Positions 8,374-17,929 of a DNA stretch of 32,355 nt are shown in pieces. Under the pieces are notes generated by a model. That model made no database searches. It was not told where the DNA came from and worked only from the letters and a program-made list of their open reading frames with translations. The stretch spans positions 1 to 32,355 of the forward strand of contig JAJDVR010000184.1 of the NCBI GenBank assembly GCA_022826025.1. The letters are read 5' to 3'. Source of the DNA: Gemmatimonadota bacterium. Its GTDB lineage: Bacteria; Gemmatimonadota; Gemmatimonadetes; Longimicrobiales; Gaopeijiaceae. The first letter of the stretch is position 1, and every line of letters begins with the position of its first letter. The position numbers and the translations under genes were made by a program.

Positions 8374-10509
8374 ATGACGCTCGCGCCGCTCTCGAGCCTC
8401 CTCCAGGAAGGCGCCCAGCCGGCAGCGTATGAGCCGGTGCTGCCCGGGCTCATCGTCCTGCTGCCCCTGCTGGGCTTCCTGGTCAACGGCGTCCTGGCGA
8501 TGCGGGTGGGCGCGCGCGCGGCGGCGTCGGTACGCGCGGGCGGCGACGGATCCGAGCATCAGGACGACGCGCACAAGCGCTGGGTCACCCTGGTGGGGCC
8601 GGGGGTGGTCGGCCTTTCCTTCCTGCTCGTGCTCCTCAACTTCGCGGGGATGTTCCACGCGGATCTGCACGACCCCGTGGTGGTGAGCTACTGGAGCTGG
8701 ATGGTCACCGGGGCGCTCGAGGTGGACGCGGCGCTGCAGCTGGACCAGCTCAGCATGATCATGATGCTGGTGGTGACCGGCGTCGGCTTCCTGATCCACG
8801 TGTTCAGCGTCGGCTACATGCACGACGACCCCGGGTACGCGCGCTACTTCTCCTACCTGAACCTCTTCGTCTTCTTCATGCTGGTGCTCGTCCTGGGGGC
8901 GAGCTTCCCGGTCATGTTCGTCGGCTGGGAGGGAGTGGGGCTGTGCAGCTACCTGCTGATCGGCTTCTGGTTCCGGGACCGCGAGAAGGCCGACGCCGGC
9001 AAGAAGGCCTTCATCGTCAACCGCATCGGCGATTTCGGCTTCCTGGTGGCGATGTTCCTGGTGTTCACGACCTTCGGCACCCTGGCCTTCCCGCAAGTCT
9101 TCTCCGAGGCCCCGGCGCTGCTCGAGTACGGAGGCGTCACGGTTACCGCGATCACGCTGTTCCTCTTTCTGGGAGCGGCGGGAAAGAGCGCGCAGATCCC
9201 GCTGTACGTCTGGCTGCCGGACGCGATGGCCGGCCCCACGCCGGTCTCCGCGCTGATCCACGCCGCGACCATGGTGACCGCGGGTGTCTACATGGTGGCG
9301 CGTACCTCGGTCCTCTTCGCCCTGGCTCCCGTGAGCAGCGCCGTCGTGGCCGCCGTGGGCGTGCTCACCGCGCTGCTGGCCGCCACCATCGCGCTCGCGC
9401 AGCACGACATCAAGAAGGTGCTCGCGTACTCCACCATTTCCCAGCTGGGCTACATGTTCCTGGGCGTCGGGGTGGGTGCATACGCCGCCGGCATCTTCCA
9501 CCTGATGACCCACGCCTTCTTCAAGGCGCTCCTGTTCCTCGGGTCGGGCGCGGTGATTCACGCCATGCACCACGCCCTGCACCACACCCACAGCCAGGCC
9601 GACCCCCAGGACATGCGCAACATGGGCGGGCTGCGCGCCTCGATGCCGGTCACCTGGATCACCATGTGGATCGCGACCCTGGCCATCGCAGGCGTCTGGC
9701 CGCTGGCCGGGTTCTTCTCCAAGGACGAGATCATCTGGTACGCCGGTCTGGCCGCCTCCGGGGGCTACCCCGCGCTGTTCACGATCCTCTGGGTCCTGGC
9801 ACTCGCGACCGCGCTGCTCACCGCCATCTACATGACCCGCCTCATGGTGATGACCTTCCACGGCGCCAACCGCACGGGACGCGAGGAGGCGCGGCACCTG
9901 CACGAGGCGCCCCGGGTCATGACGATCCCGCTGATCCTCCTGGCGGTCCTCTCCGTCGTGGGCGGGTGGGTCAACGTCCCGGAGGAGGTAGCCGCATCGG
10001 TGCTCGGGCTCGCGGGGGCGCTCCCCACCTCGGAGTGGCTGCACCACTGGCTGGAACCGATCACCGCCAGTGCGGCGGCAATCCGCTACGAGCAACTGGG
10101 AGAGCCCGGCCACGCTGCCCCCTTCGGCGGGGGCGAGGTGCTTTGGGCCGGCCTTTCCACCCTGGCGGCGCTGGCGCTGGTGCTGTTCACGGCGCGCGCC
10201 GCCGCCCGCTGGAAGGTGGTGCCCGCCGCCCAGGCCGCCGCGCCCACGGGCTTCAGGAGCCTGCTCTTCAACAAGTGGTACGTCGACGAGTTCTACGACC
10301 GCTTCGTGGTCCAGCCGGTCCTCGCGGCCTCGCGCTTCTCCTGGCGCGTCATCGACGCCGTCCTGATCGACGGCGCGGTCAACGGGCTCGGGCTGGTGAC
10401 CCGGGCCGGAGGCGCCTTCGCAAGCCTGTTCCAGACCGGGCAGGTCAACACCTACGCCCTCGTCCTCACGCTCGGGGTCCTCGCGATCCTGGGCTTCGTG
10501 GTCTTCTGA
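8374..10509 (+). CDS. nuoL: NADH-quinone oxidoreductase subunit L
   Basis: FVGWEGVGLCSYLLIGFWF, AGKSAQIPLYVWLPDAMAGPTPVSALIHAATMVTAGVYM, C-terminal FNKWYVDEFYD. Confidence 0.96.
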   Translation: MTLAPLSSLLQEGAQPAAYEPVLPGLIVLLPLLGFLVNGVLAMRVGARAAASVRAGGDGSEHQDDAHKRWVTLVGPGVVGLSFLLVLLNFAGMFHADLHDPVVVSYWSWMVTGALEVDAALQLDQLSMIMMLVVTGVGFLIHVFSVGYMHDDPGYARYFSYLNLFVFFMLVLVLGASFPVMFVGWEGVGLCSYLLIGFWFRDREKADAGKKAFIVNRIGDFGFLVAMFLVFTTFGTLAFPQVFSEAPALLEYGGVTVTAITLFLFLGAAGKSAQIPLYVWLPDAMAGPTPVSALIHAATMVTAGVYMVARTSVLFALAPVSSAVVAAVGVLTALLAATIALAQHDIKKVLAYSTISQLGYMFLGVGVGAYAAGIFHLMTHAFFKALLFLGSGAVIHAMHHALHHTHSQADPQDMRNMGGLRASMPVTWITMWIATLAIAGVWPLAGFFSKDEIIWYAGLAASGGYPALFTILWVLALATALLTAIYMTRLMVMTFHGANRTGREEARHLHEAPRVMTIPLILLAVLSVVGGWVNVPEEVAASVLGLAGALPTSEWLHHWLEPITASAAAIRYEQLGEPGHAAPFGGGEVLWAGLSTLAALALVLFTARAAARWKVVPAAQAAAPTGFRSLLFNKWYVDEFYDRFVVQPVLAASRFSWRVIDAVLIDGAVNGLGLVTRAGGAFASLFQTGQVNTYALVLTLGVLAILGFVVF

Positions 10510-10519
10510 GGAACCCGCC

Positions 10520-12052
10520 ATGACGAGCCTGCTCGAAGCGGTCGCGTTCGACACCTGGATCCTGCACGTGCTGGTGTGGGGTCCAATGGCGGCGATGCTT
10601 CATGTGCTCCTCGAACGCCAGGAACGGTCCGGGCACATCGCGTTCGGCTGGACGCTCGCCCTCTTCGCCCTGAGCCTCGGACTGTGGGGATCCTTCACGG
10701 TGGGCGACCCGGGCTTTCAGATGGCGTCGAGCGTGCCCTGGATCGAAGCCTGGGGCGTGCACTACGCGCTCGGCATCGACGGCATCTCGCTGTTCATGGT
10801 GCTGCTGTCCTGCTTCACGGCCCCGATCACCATTCTCGGCTCGTTCCGCTACATCACCCACCGACAGAAGTCCTTCTACGCCCTCATGCTCCTGTTGCAG
10901 ACGGGCATCATCGGCGTCTTCACGGCGCTGGACGTGCTGCTGTTCTACGTCTTCTTCGAACTCACCCTGGTACCGATGTACTTCATCGTCGGGGTCTGGG
11001 GAGGCAAGCGCCGCATCTACGCCGCGGTGAAGTTCTTCCTGTACACGGCGGTGGGGTCGCTGCTGATGCTGGTCGGGATTCTCTACCTCTACGCCGCGAC
11101 CGCCGGCGCCGGAGACGGATCCTTCGCCTACCTGGACATCCTCGGGGTGTCGCTCTCGATGCGTGAGCAGCTCTGGCTGTTCGCCGCCTTCGCGCTCGCG
11201 TTCTCGATCAAGGTTCCGCTCTTCCCGTTCCACACCTGGCTGCCGGACGCGCACGTGGAGGCCCCCACGCCGGGGTCGGTGGTGCTGGCCGCGATCCTGC
11301 TCAAGATGGGCACCTACGGGTTCCTGCGCTTCCTGCTGCCGTTCTTTCCGGCAGCCTCCCAGCATCCCTCGGTGGTGACCGTGATGCTGGTGCTCGGTAC
11401 GGCGGGCATCGTGTACGCGGCCTGGGTCGCGGCGGTGCAACCGGACGCCAAGAAGCTCGTGGCGTACACCTCGGTGGCCCACATGGGGTTCGTGGTCATC
11501 GGCATCTTCGCCCTCACGGTGACCGGCATCCAGGGGGGACTGGTGGTGATGATCTCGCACGGCATCTCCACCGGGGCGCTCTTCCTCATCCTGGGCATGC
11601 TGTACGAGCGGCGCCACACGCGGATGACCGGGGAGTTCGGCGGCCTCGCGCGCGTGGCCCCCATGCTCGCCCTGGCGCTGGTAATCACTGCACTTGCCTC
11701 GATCGGCCTGCCCGGCACAAGCGGCTTCGTCGGGGAATTTCTGGCGCTTCTGGGCACCTTCGAGACGCATCCCGTCACCGCCGTCATCGCCACCAGCGGC
11801 GTCATCTTCGCCGCCTACTACATGCTGCCCATGGTGCAGCGGGTGCTCTTCAACGAGCTGGACCGGGAGGAGAACCGGTCGATGCCCGACCTCTCCCGCC
11901 GGGAGATCTTCATCCTGTCGCCCATGGTCGCGCTCATGATCGTGATCGGGGTCGCGCCCACCCCGATTCTCGAGCGCATGGAGCCGAGCGTGGACGCGAT
12001 CCTCGAGCGCGTCCACACGAGCCTGCCCGCCGAGGAGCCGGCAGACTCATGA
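10520..12052 (+). CDS. nuoM: NADH-quinone oxidoreductase subunit M
   Basis: YALGIDGISLFMVLL, YVFFELTLVPMYFIVGVWGG, VPLFPFHTWLPDAHVEAPTPGSVVLAAILLKMGTYG. Confidence 0.96.
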   Translation: MTSLLEAVAFDTWILHVLVWGPMAAMLHVLLERQERSGHIAFGWTLALFALSLGLWGSFTVGDPGFQMASSVPWIEAWGVHYALGIDGISLFMVLLSCFTAPITILGSFRYITHRQKSFYALMLLLQTGIIGVFTALDVLLFYVFFELTLVPMYFIVGVWGGKRRIYAAVKFFLYTAVGSLLMLVGILYLYAATAGAGDGSFAYLDILGVSLSMREQLWLFAAFALAFSIKVPLFPFHTWLPDAHVEAPTPGSVVLAAILLKMGTYGFLRFLLPFFPAASQHPSVVTVMLVLGTAGIVYAAWVAAVQPDAKKLVAYTSVAHMGFVVIGIFALTVTGIQGGLVVMISHGISTGALFLILGMLYERRHTRMTGEFGGLARVAPMLALALVITALASIGLPGTSGFVGEFLALLGTFETHPVTAVIATSGVIFAAYYMLPMVQRVLFNELDREENRSMPDLSRREIFILSPMVALMIVIGVAPTPILERMEPSVDAILERVHTSLPAEEPADS

Positions 12053-13566
12053 CGCTCGACTTCTCCACCCCCGCACACTACCTGCTGGCGCTGCTTCCCG
12101 AGATCGTGCTCTCGGTCTGGGCGACGGTGGTGCTGCTGGCCGGCGTCTGGAGGGGGGGCGGCGCGACCTCGGCGCCGCGGGCCGGCTCCGGAAACCTGGC
12201 GGTTCTGGCGATGGTGGGCGTGCTCGCGGCAGCCTTCGCCAACGGGTGGCTGTACGGGCTGACCCCGGGGCAGGGAAGCACGATGATCGCGGTCGACCGC
12301 TTCCACCTCTTCGCCAACTGGATTTTCCTGCTCGCGGCCATGCTCGCGCTGGCCATTTCGCCCGCGTACGTGCGCCGCCAGCGGTTGCAGGAGGGGGAGT
12401 TCCACGCGCTGGTGCTCTTCGCCACCGTGGGCATGATGCTCATGGGAGGCACGCGCGACCTGATCGTGATCTTCCTGGCCCTGGAGGTGATGTCGATCAG
12501 CGCCTACGTGCTCTCCGGCTTCAATCGGCGCGATCCGAAGTCGGCGGAATCCGGACTCAAGTACTTCCTGCTGGGCGCTTTCTCGACCGGCTTCCTGCTC
12601 TACGGGATCGCGCTGGTATACGGGGCCACGGGCAGCACCAACCTGGGGCTGATCGCGCTGGCCATCGGTTCGGACGCGGCCGTGGCGGGGCTGCTCCATG
12701 TCGGCATCGCGCTGCTGGCCATCGGGTTCGCCTTCAAGGTCTCGGCGATCCCCTTCCACATGTGGACGCCCGATGTCTACGAGGGCGCCCCTTCGCCGGT
12801 GACGGCCTTCATGTCGGCGAGCGTGAAGGCGGCGGCGTTCGTTGCCTTCGCACGCGTCTTCCTGGTCGGCTTCGGGGGCATTCCCGAGAGCTGGTACGCC
12901 ATCGGGTGGTGGCTTGCGGCGCTCACCATGGTGATCGCCAACGTCATCGCCCTGGCTCAGACCAACGTCAAGCGGCTGCTGGCCTATTCCAGCATCGCTC
13001 ACGCCGGCTATCTGCTGGTCGCTATCGTGGCCCTGAATCAGAACGCCACCGCGGGACTGCTGTTCTATCTGCTGGTCTACACCGCGATGAACATCGGCGC
13101 CTTCGCCGTGATCCTGTGCGTCTCGGGGCACGGCGAGGAGCGGCTCGGGATCCACCGCTACGCGGGACTAGGGGCCAGGCATCCCGCTCTGGCCGTCTGC
13201 CTGACGATCTTTCTTCTATCCCTTGCCGGCTTCCCCGGCACGGGGGGGTTCATGGGAAAGATCTTCATTCTGCAGGGAGCGGCCGAGGCCGGACTCTGGA
13301 CCCTTTCCGTCATTTTCGTCCTCACGACCGTGGTGTCGTACTATTACTACCTGCGGATCGCATGGTACATGTGGATGCGGGAAGCGGCGGAATCCGACGA
13401 GCCGGACCCGGTGACGGTGCCCCTGACCATGCGCTTCGCCATGGGCGCGGCGGTGGCGGTGGTGATCGGTCTGGGCGTCTTCCCGGGCGGGGGCGTAGGG
13501 TTCGCCCGCGCGGGTGCGGAAGGACTGCTGACGGCAGGAGCACTCCTCCTGGGCGCCGCTCCCTAG
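12049..13566 (+). CDS. nuoN: NADH-quinone oxidoreductase subunit N
   Basis: ALEVMSISAYVLSGF, AIPFHMWTPDVYEGAPSPVTAFMSASVKAAAF, LLAYSSIAHAGYLL; ATGA overlap with nuoM. Confidence 0.95.
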   Translation: MTLDFSTPAHYLLALLPEIVLSVWATVVLLAGVWRGGGATSAPRAGSGNLAVLAMVGVLAAAFANGWLYGLTPGQGSTMIAVDRFHLFANWIFLLAAMLALAISPAYVRRQRLQEGEFHALVLFATVGMMLMGGTRDLIVIFLALEVMSISAYVLSGFNRRDPKSAESGLKYFLLGAFSTGFLLYGIALVYGATGSTNLGLIALAIGSDAAVAGLLHVGIALLAIGFAFKVSAIPFHMWTPDVYEGAPSPVTAFMSASVKAAAFVAFARVFLVGFGGIPESWYAIGWWLAALTMVIANVIALAQTNVKRLLAYSSIAHAGYLLVAIVALNQNATAGLLFYLLVYTAMNIGAFAVILCVSGHGEERLGIHRYAGLGARHPALAVCLTIFLLSLAGFPGTGGFMGKIFILQGAAEAGLWTLSVIFVLTTVVSYYYYLRIAWYMWMREAAESDEPDPVTVPLTMRFAMGAAVAVVIGLGVFPGGGVGFARAGAEGLLTAGALLLGAAP

Positions 13567-13664
13567 CGACGGATGCGGCGTTCCCGCGTTCGCGGGCGAC
13601 AGCGGACCGCCCGCCATCCGCGCGACAACAGACGGCACGCGACCACTTCTGACCTGTACCGGTT

Positions 13665-15035
13665 TTGAGTTTTTCTTCCGAGATCTTCCGGCAATACGAC
13701 ATCCGGGGCATCGTTGGCGAGACGATCGACAGCGACGTGGCCCGCGGCACCGGGAGCGCCCTCGCCGCGGTGGTGGGCGAACGGACCGGCGATGCCCAGC
13801 CGCGCATCGTGGTCGGCAGCGACAACCGTCCCAGCTCGGACGGTCTGGCCGACGCTCTTTCGGAGGGCATCCTTTCGGCAGGAGGCCACGTCATCAGGCT
13901 CGGCACGGTGCCGACGCCGGTGACCTACTGGGCCGAGCGCGAACTGGCGGCGGATGGAGGCGCTCAGATCACCGGCAGCCACAACCCTCCCGAATGGAAC
14001 GGGATCAAGATGACCGTGGGCGGCCGGCCGCTCTACGGCGAGAGGATTCAGGAACTGCGCCGGCGAATCGAGGAGGGAACGGCGGGCCGTGGACCCGGCA
14101 CCCTGGAATACGTCGACGTTCTCGACCGGTACGTCGCCGATGTCGCCGGCCGGTTCGAAGGGATCGCGCCGCTGAGAGTGGTCGTGGACTGCGGCAACGC
14201 CTCCGGGGCACTCACCGCAGTACCGGTGCTGGAGGCGATTGGAGCCGAAGTGGTCCCTCTTTACTGCGAGCTGGACGGGACCTTCCCGAACCATCATCCC
14301 GATCCCACGGTCGACGAGAACATCGTGGACCTGGCCGCGCAGGTTCGCGGGACCGGCGCGCACCTGGGCGTCGGCTTCGACGGCGATGCCGACCGCATCG
14401 GGGTCGTGGACGAGACCGGCACGGTGGTCCGCGGCGACATCCTGCTTCTCCTCTTCGGCCTGGAGGTGCTCGAACGCCGAGGGCCGGGTGAGAAGATGGT
14501 CTTCGACGTGAAGTGTTCGCAGGCGCTGCCGCGCGTGTTCGAGGCGGCGGGGGGCATCCCCGTGATGTGGGCGACCGGGCACTCGCTCATCAAGGACAAG
14601 ATGCACTCCACCGGAGCGGTCATCGGTGGTGAACTCTCCGGACACATCTGTTTCGCCGACGAGTACATCGGGGTGGACGACGCCGTCTACGCCGCGTGCC
14701 GGCTTCTGCGGCTGCTGGCCGCGTCCGGACGCTCCCTCTCGGCGCTGGTGGCGGATCTGCCGCGTTATGCGGCCACCCCGGAATACCGTATCGAGGTGGC
14801 CGAGCACACCAAGCGCGACCTCGCCGAGGCCGCGCTTGAACACTTCTCCCGGAGCTACGAGGTGATCGCGGTGGACGGTGCACGCATCCTCTTCGACGGA
14901 GGCTGGGGTCTGTTGAGAGCGTCCAATACCCAGCCCGTCCTCGCGACCCGCTACGAAGCCGACACCGATGTCCGCCTGGGGGAGATCCAGCGCGAGGTCG
15001 AGGACTGGCTTCGGGCCAGGGGCGTCGATGTCTGA
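13665..15035 (+). CDS. manB: Phosphomannomutase/phosphoglucomutase (alpha-D-phosphohexomutase family)
   Basis: FRQYDIRGIVGE, phospho-serine loop TGSHNPPEWNGIKM, metal loop GFDGDADRIGVVDE, GGELSGHICF; apparent TTG start. Confidence 0.9.
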   Translation: MSFSSEIFRQYDIRGIVGETIDSDVARGTGSALAAVVGERTGDAQPRIVVGSDNRPSSDGLADALSEGILSAGGHVIRLGTVPTPVTYWAERELAADGGAQITGSHNPPEWNGIKMTVGGRPLYGERIQELRRRIEEGTAGRGPGTLEYVDVLDRYVADVAGRFEGIAPLRVVVDCGNASGALTAVPVLEAIGAEVVPLYCELDGTFPNHHPDPTVDENIVDLAAQVRGTGAHLGVGFDGDADRIGVVDETGTVVRGDILLLLFGLEVLERRGPGEKMVFDVKCSQALPRVFEAAGGIPVMWATGHSLIKDKMHSTGAVIGGELSGHICFADEYIGVDDAVYAACRLLRLLAASGRSLSALVADLPRYAATPEYRIEVAEHTKRDLAEAALEHFSRSYEVIAVDGARILFDGGWGLLRASNTQPVLATRYEADTDVRLGEIQREVEDWLRARGVDV

Positions 15036-17796
15036 GGCGCGCCCCCGTCCGTGGCGCGGCGGCCGCGTTCTGGTCGCCTCGATCGTGGCCGGAGCCGCGG
15101 TGCTCCTGTTGGCCCGCGAAGCCATCGACCTCTACGTCGAAGTCCTCTGGTTCGGGTCCAACGGCTATCTCGACGTCTTCTGGACCCGCGTGCTCTCGCG
15201 CTGGGGGGTGCGCATCCTGGTCATGCTGGCCGTCGGCGCGATGGTCTACGCCAACGTGCGCCTGTTCGCGGTCGCGGTGCGCGCGCTCAGGATCCGCAGG
15301 CGTTTCGCCAATCTGGAGATATCCGAGAGGATCCCCGGCGTCTGGATCTCGCGCGGCACGCTTGTGATATCGGTGCTGGCGGCGCTCTGGTTCAGCGCCG
15401 TGGTCCCACCTGAAGCGGGGCTGGCGCTGCTGCTCCTGCTGCGGGCCCCCTCGTGGGGACTGAGCGAACCGATCCTCGGGCACGATGTGTCCTTCTACAT
15501 CTTCGCCCTGCCTGTGATGAGCGGGATCGTCGCCTTCGCGCTCCTGCTGATCTTCTTCCTCTTCAGCATGTCCATCGCCATCTACGCAGCCACCGGCGCC
15601 CTCCGCCTGACGCGCAAGGGGGTCGGGCTGGAAGACCTGGCTCGCCGGCACCTCACCCTCCTGGTTACGACGTTTCTGGTCCTGCTGGCCGTACGTTTCC
15701 AGATCGCGCGCTACATCCTCCTGCTCGACGGCAACTCCGGCGTGCAGGGGCTGTTCGGGTTCACCGATGCCGTCGCCCGCCTGCCCGCGCTGACGGCGCT
15801 CGCGGTGGTCGCACTGGGTTCGGCGGCCCTGGTGGCGTGGGGCGGGTCGCGGCGCAAGGCCGTTCCCACCGCGGCCGGGCTGGGCGCCATCGTCGTGGGC
15901 ACGCTCGTGCTGGCTCAGCTTTACCCGGCGACCGTGCAGCGCTTTCGCGTCGAGCCCAACGAGCTCGAGAGCGAGACCCCCTATATCGAGCACAACCTGG
16001 AGTTCACACGAATCGGCTTCGGGCTCGACCAGTTGCAACGTGAACGATTCGACTACCGCGGGACGACTGAAGAACCGGGCGCGATGGCCGTCGCCAGCCA
16101 GTTCGCCGGGCTCCCCGTCTGGACTCCCGGCGCGCTCCTGACCACGTATCGGCAGCTCGAGGCACGTTTCCGCTACTACGAGTTCAGCGACGTCACCATC
16201 GATCGCTATCCGGGTCCCGACGGCCTGGTGCCGGTCGCGCTGGCGGTGCGCGAGATCGAGCCCGGCGGCATCGAGGACCGCAACTGGCAGAATCTCCACA
16301 TCCGCGAGCGCTACATCGCGGGAATGGGCGCGGTTGCCAGCGCGGCGGGGGAGCACACCCCCCAGGGGCGGCCGTCGACCATCCTGTCCGCGATCCCGCC
16401 AGAGTTTGCGGAAGGCGTGGCAGCGCCCGAGAGACTGCGCCTGGTGCGCCCGTCGGTGTTCTTCGGCATCCGGCCCCAGGCCTACGCCATTATCAATCCG
16501 ACCGCCGAAGCCTTTCTCGACCCCGAGGGCGAACCCGGCCAGGCCGGAGTGGACTTCCCGGAGGGCATCCTGCTGGATTCGTGGCTGCGGAAGGTCCTGT
16601 TGGCGCTCCGCTTCCGCGACACGAACCTGCTGTTCGCCTCCGAGATCTCGCCCCGGAGCCGCTTCGTCTTTCGACGCCAGGTGACGGCGCGGGCGCGGGA
16701 TATCGCGCCCTTCCTGCGCTTTCCCGAATCGCCCTATCCGGTAGTGCACGAGGGCCGGGTGGTATGGATGCTCGACGCCTTCACCGCAACCCGCCATTTC
16801 CCGCTGGCGAGCGCCTACGACCTGGAGGCGCGTTCCGCGGCGAGCTATGTGCGCAACAGCGTCAAGGTCACGGTGGACGGGGTGACCGGACGCGTCACCT
16901 TCTATGTGGTCGACGAAAACGATCCGCTGCTCGAAGGCTACCGGCGCACCCTTCCCGGCCTCTTCCAGCCCATGGACGAGATGCCTCGGGGGCTCCGCGA
17001 CCACATCCGCTATCCGCGCGCGCTTCTCAGCCTCCAGGGCCGGGTGCTGTTCCAGTATCATCTGGAAACCGCACCTTCCTTCCACGGCCAGGAAGACGTG
17101 TGGGCGCCCGCCACGGAGCTCGCCCAGGGCACCAATCCCGTCCCCTATCGGCCGGAGTACGCCATCTACCGGCTGCCCGGCGCGCGGGAGCCGGAGTACC
17201 TGCTGAGCACCGCCTTCGTCCCGGCCGGCCGGCAGAATCTGACCGCCCTGCTGGTCGCGCGCAGCGACGGGGACAACTATGGCGAGCTCCTTCTCTACGA
17301 CATTCCGGTCGAGGATCAGGTCCCCGGCCCCCGCCTGGTGGAAGCGCTCGTGGAGCAGGATCCCTTCATCTCCCAGCAGCTCTCGCTCTGGCGACAGGGG
17401 GGCAGCGACGTCTGGACCGGTCATCTGCACATCGTGCCCGTGGACGGCACGCTCATGTACATGGAGCCGATCTTCCTCGCGGCCGAGTCGGACGCGATTC
17501 CCGAACTCCGCCAGTTCGTCGTCAGCGACGGCCGCCGGGTGGCGATGCAGCCGACCCTGGACGCCACCGTGGCCGCGCTCGCGGCGGTGGCCGCACCGGA
17601 GGAAGTGGTCGACACCCGGGATCTGGAGGAACTGCGGGACCTGGCCACCGACACGTCGACCTGGCCGGGCGACGCCCTGGATCTGCTCGACCGTGCGGAG
17701 GAAGCGCTCCGGTCCGGGGACTTCGCCGGTTTCGGCACTCATCTGCGCGAGTTGCGCGACCTCCTGGAGCGCTTCGAGAACCAGGCAGGTTCATGA
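15028..17796 (+). CDS. UPF0182 family integral membrane protein (922 aa)
   Basis: Several N-terminal hydrophobic helices; EVLWFGSNGYLDVFWTRVLSR, TPYIEHNLEFTRIGFGLD, GSDVWTGHLHIVPVDGTLMYMEPIFL resemble UPF0182 (PF03699). ATG overlaps the manB stop by 8 nt. Confidence 0.85.
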   Translation: MSEARPRPWRGGRVLVASIVAGAAVLLLAREAIDLYVEVLWFGSNGYLDVFWTRVLSRWGVRILVMLAVGAMVYANVRLFAVAVRALRIRRRFANLEISERIPGVWISRGTLVISVLAALWFSAVVPPEAGLALLLLLRAPSWGLSEPILGHDVSFYIFALPVMSGIVAFALLLIFFLFSMSIAIYAATGALRLTRKGVGLEDLARRHLTLLVTTFLVLLAVRFQIARYILLLDGNSGVQGLFGFTDAVARLPALTALAVVALGSAALVAWGGSRRKAVPTAAGLGAIVVGTLVLAQLYPATVQRFRVEPNELESETPYIEHNLEFTRIGFGLDQLQRERFDYRGTTEEPGAMAVASQFAGLPVWTPGALLTTYRQLEARFRYYEFSDVTIDRYPGPDGLVPVALAVREIEPGGIEDRNWQNLHIRERYIAGMGAVASAAGEHTPQGRPSTILSAIPPEFAEGVAAPERLRLVRPSVFFGIRPQAYAIINPTAEAFLDPEGEPGQAGVDFPEGILLDSWLRKVLLALRFRDTNLLFASEISPRSRFVFRRQVTARARDIAPFLRFPESPYPVVHEGRVVWMLDAFTATRHFPLASAYDLEARSAASYVRNSVKVTVDGVTGRVTFYVVDENDPLLEGYRRTLPGLFQPMDEMPRGLRDHIRYPRALLSLQGRVLFQYHLETAPSFHGQEDVWAPATELAQGTNPVPYRPEYAIYRLPGAREPEYLLSTAFVPAGRQNLTALLVARSDGDNYGELLLYDIPVEDQVPGPRLVEALVEQDPFISQQLSLWRQGGSDVWTGHLHIVPVDGTLMYMEPIFLAAESDAIPELRQFVVSDGRRVAMQPTLDATVAALAAVAAPEEVVDTRDLEELRDLATDTSTWPGDALDLLDRAEEALRSGDFAGFGTHLRELRDLLERFENQAGS

Positions 17797-17810
17797 GTCG
17801 CGCCGGATTC

Positions 17811-17839
17811 TTGATCGTGAGCCGATGCCCGGGTAACTT
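17811..17839 (+). promoter_or_regulatory. Candidate sigma-70-type promoter for sucC
   Basis: TTGATC (17811-17816), 17-nt spacer, TAACTT (17834-17839), in the UPF0182-sucC intergenic gap. Confidence 0.35.
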
Positions 17840-17843
17840 GGCC

Positions 17844-17863
17844 GGTCGCCTCTTCCGGCGACC
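17844..17863 (+). other. Stem-loop in UPF0182-sucC intergenic region
   Basis: Perfect 7-bp inverted repeat ggtcgcc-tcttcc-ggcgacc; no downstream T-tract. Confidence 0.5.
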
Positions 17864-17929
17864 TTCCCGGAGCGTCCTCCACGGCCACACCGTCGCGCCG
17901 ATGTCCTTCCTCCTCGCGGAGCAGACCGA

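Noticed and set aside
9559-9627. His-rich loop in NuoL (IHAMHHALHHTHSQADPQDMRNMGGL) as a possible metal site
   Set aside because: Similar His-rich loops before QDMRNMGGL occur in many NuoL homologues as I recall them, so not distinctive.
8359-10554. 731-aa open reading frame on the - strand opposite nuoL
   Set aside because: Low-complexity H/D/E/R/G/Q translation, a shadow ORF of nuoL; no domain signal.
13583-13596. Inverted repeat cccgcg-tt-cgcggg between nuoN and manB
   Set aside because: Short stem with minimal loop and no T-tract in very GC-rich DNA; not strong enough to call a terminator.
14620-17742. 1040-aa open reading frame on the - strand
   Set aside because: Antisense shadow of the well-supported UPF0182 gene; His/Arg/Gly/Asp-rich composition typical of reverse-frame reading of high-GC codons; no recognisable motif.
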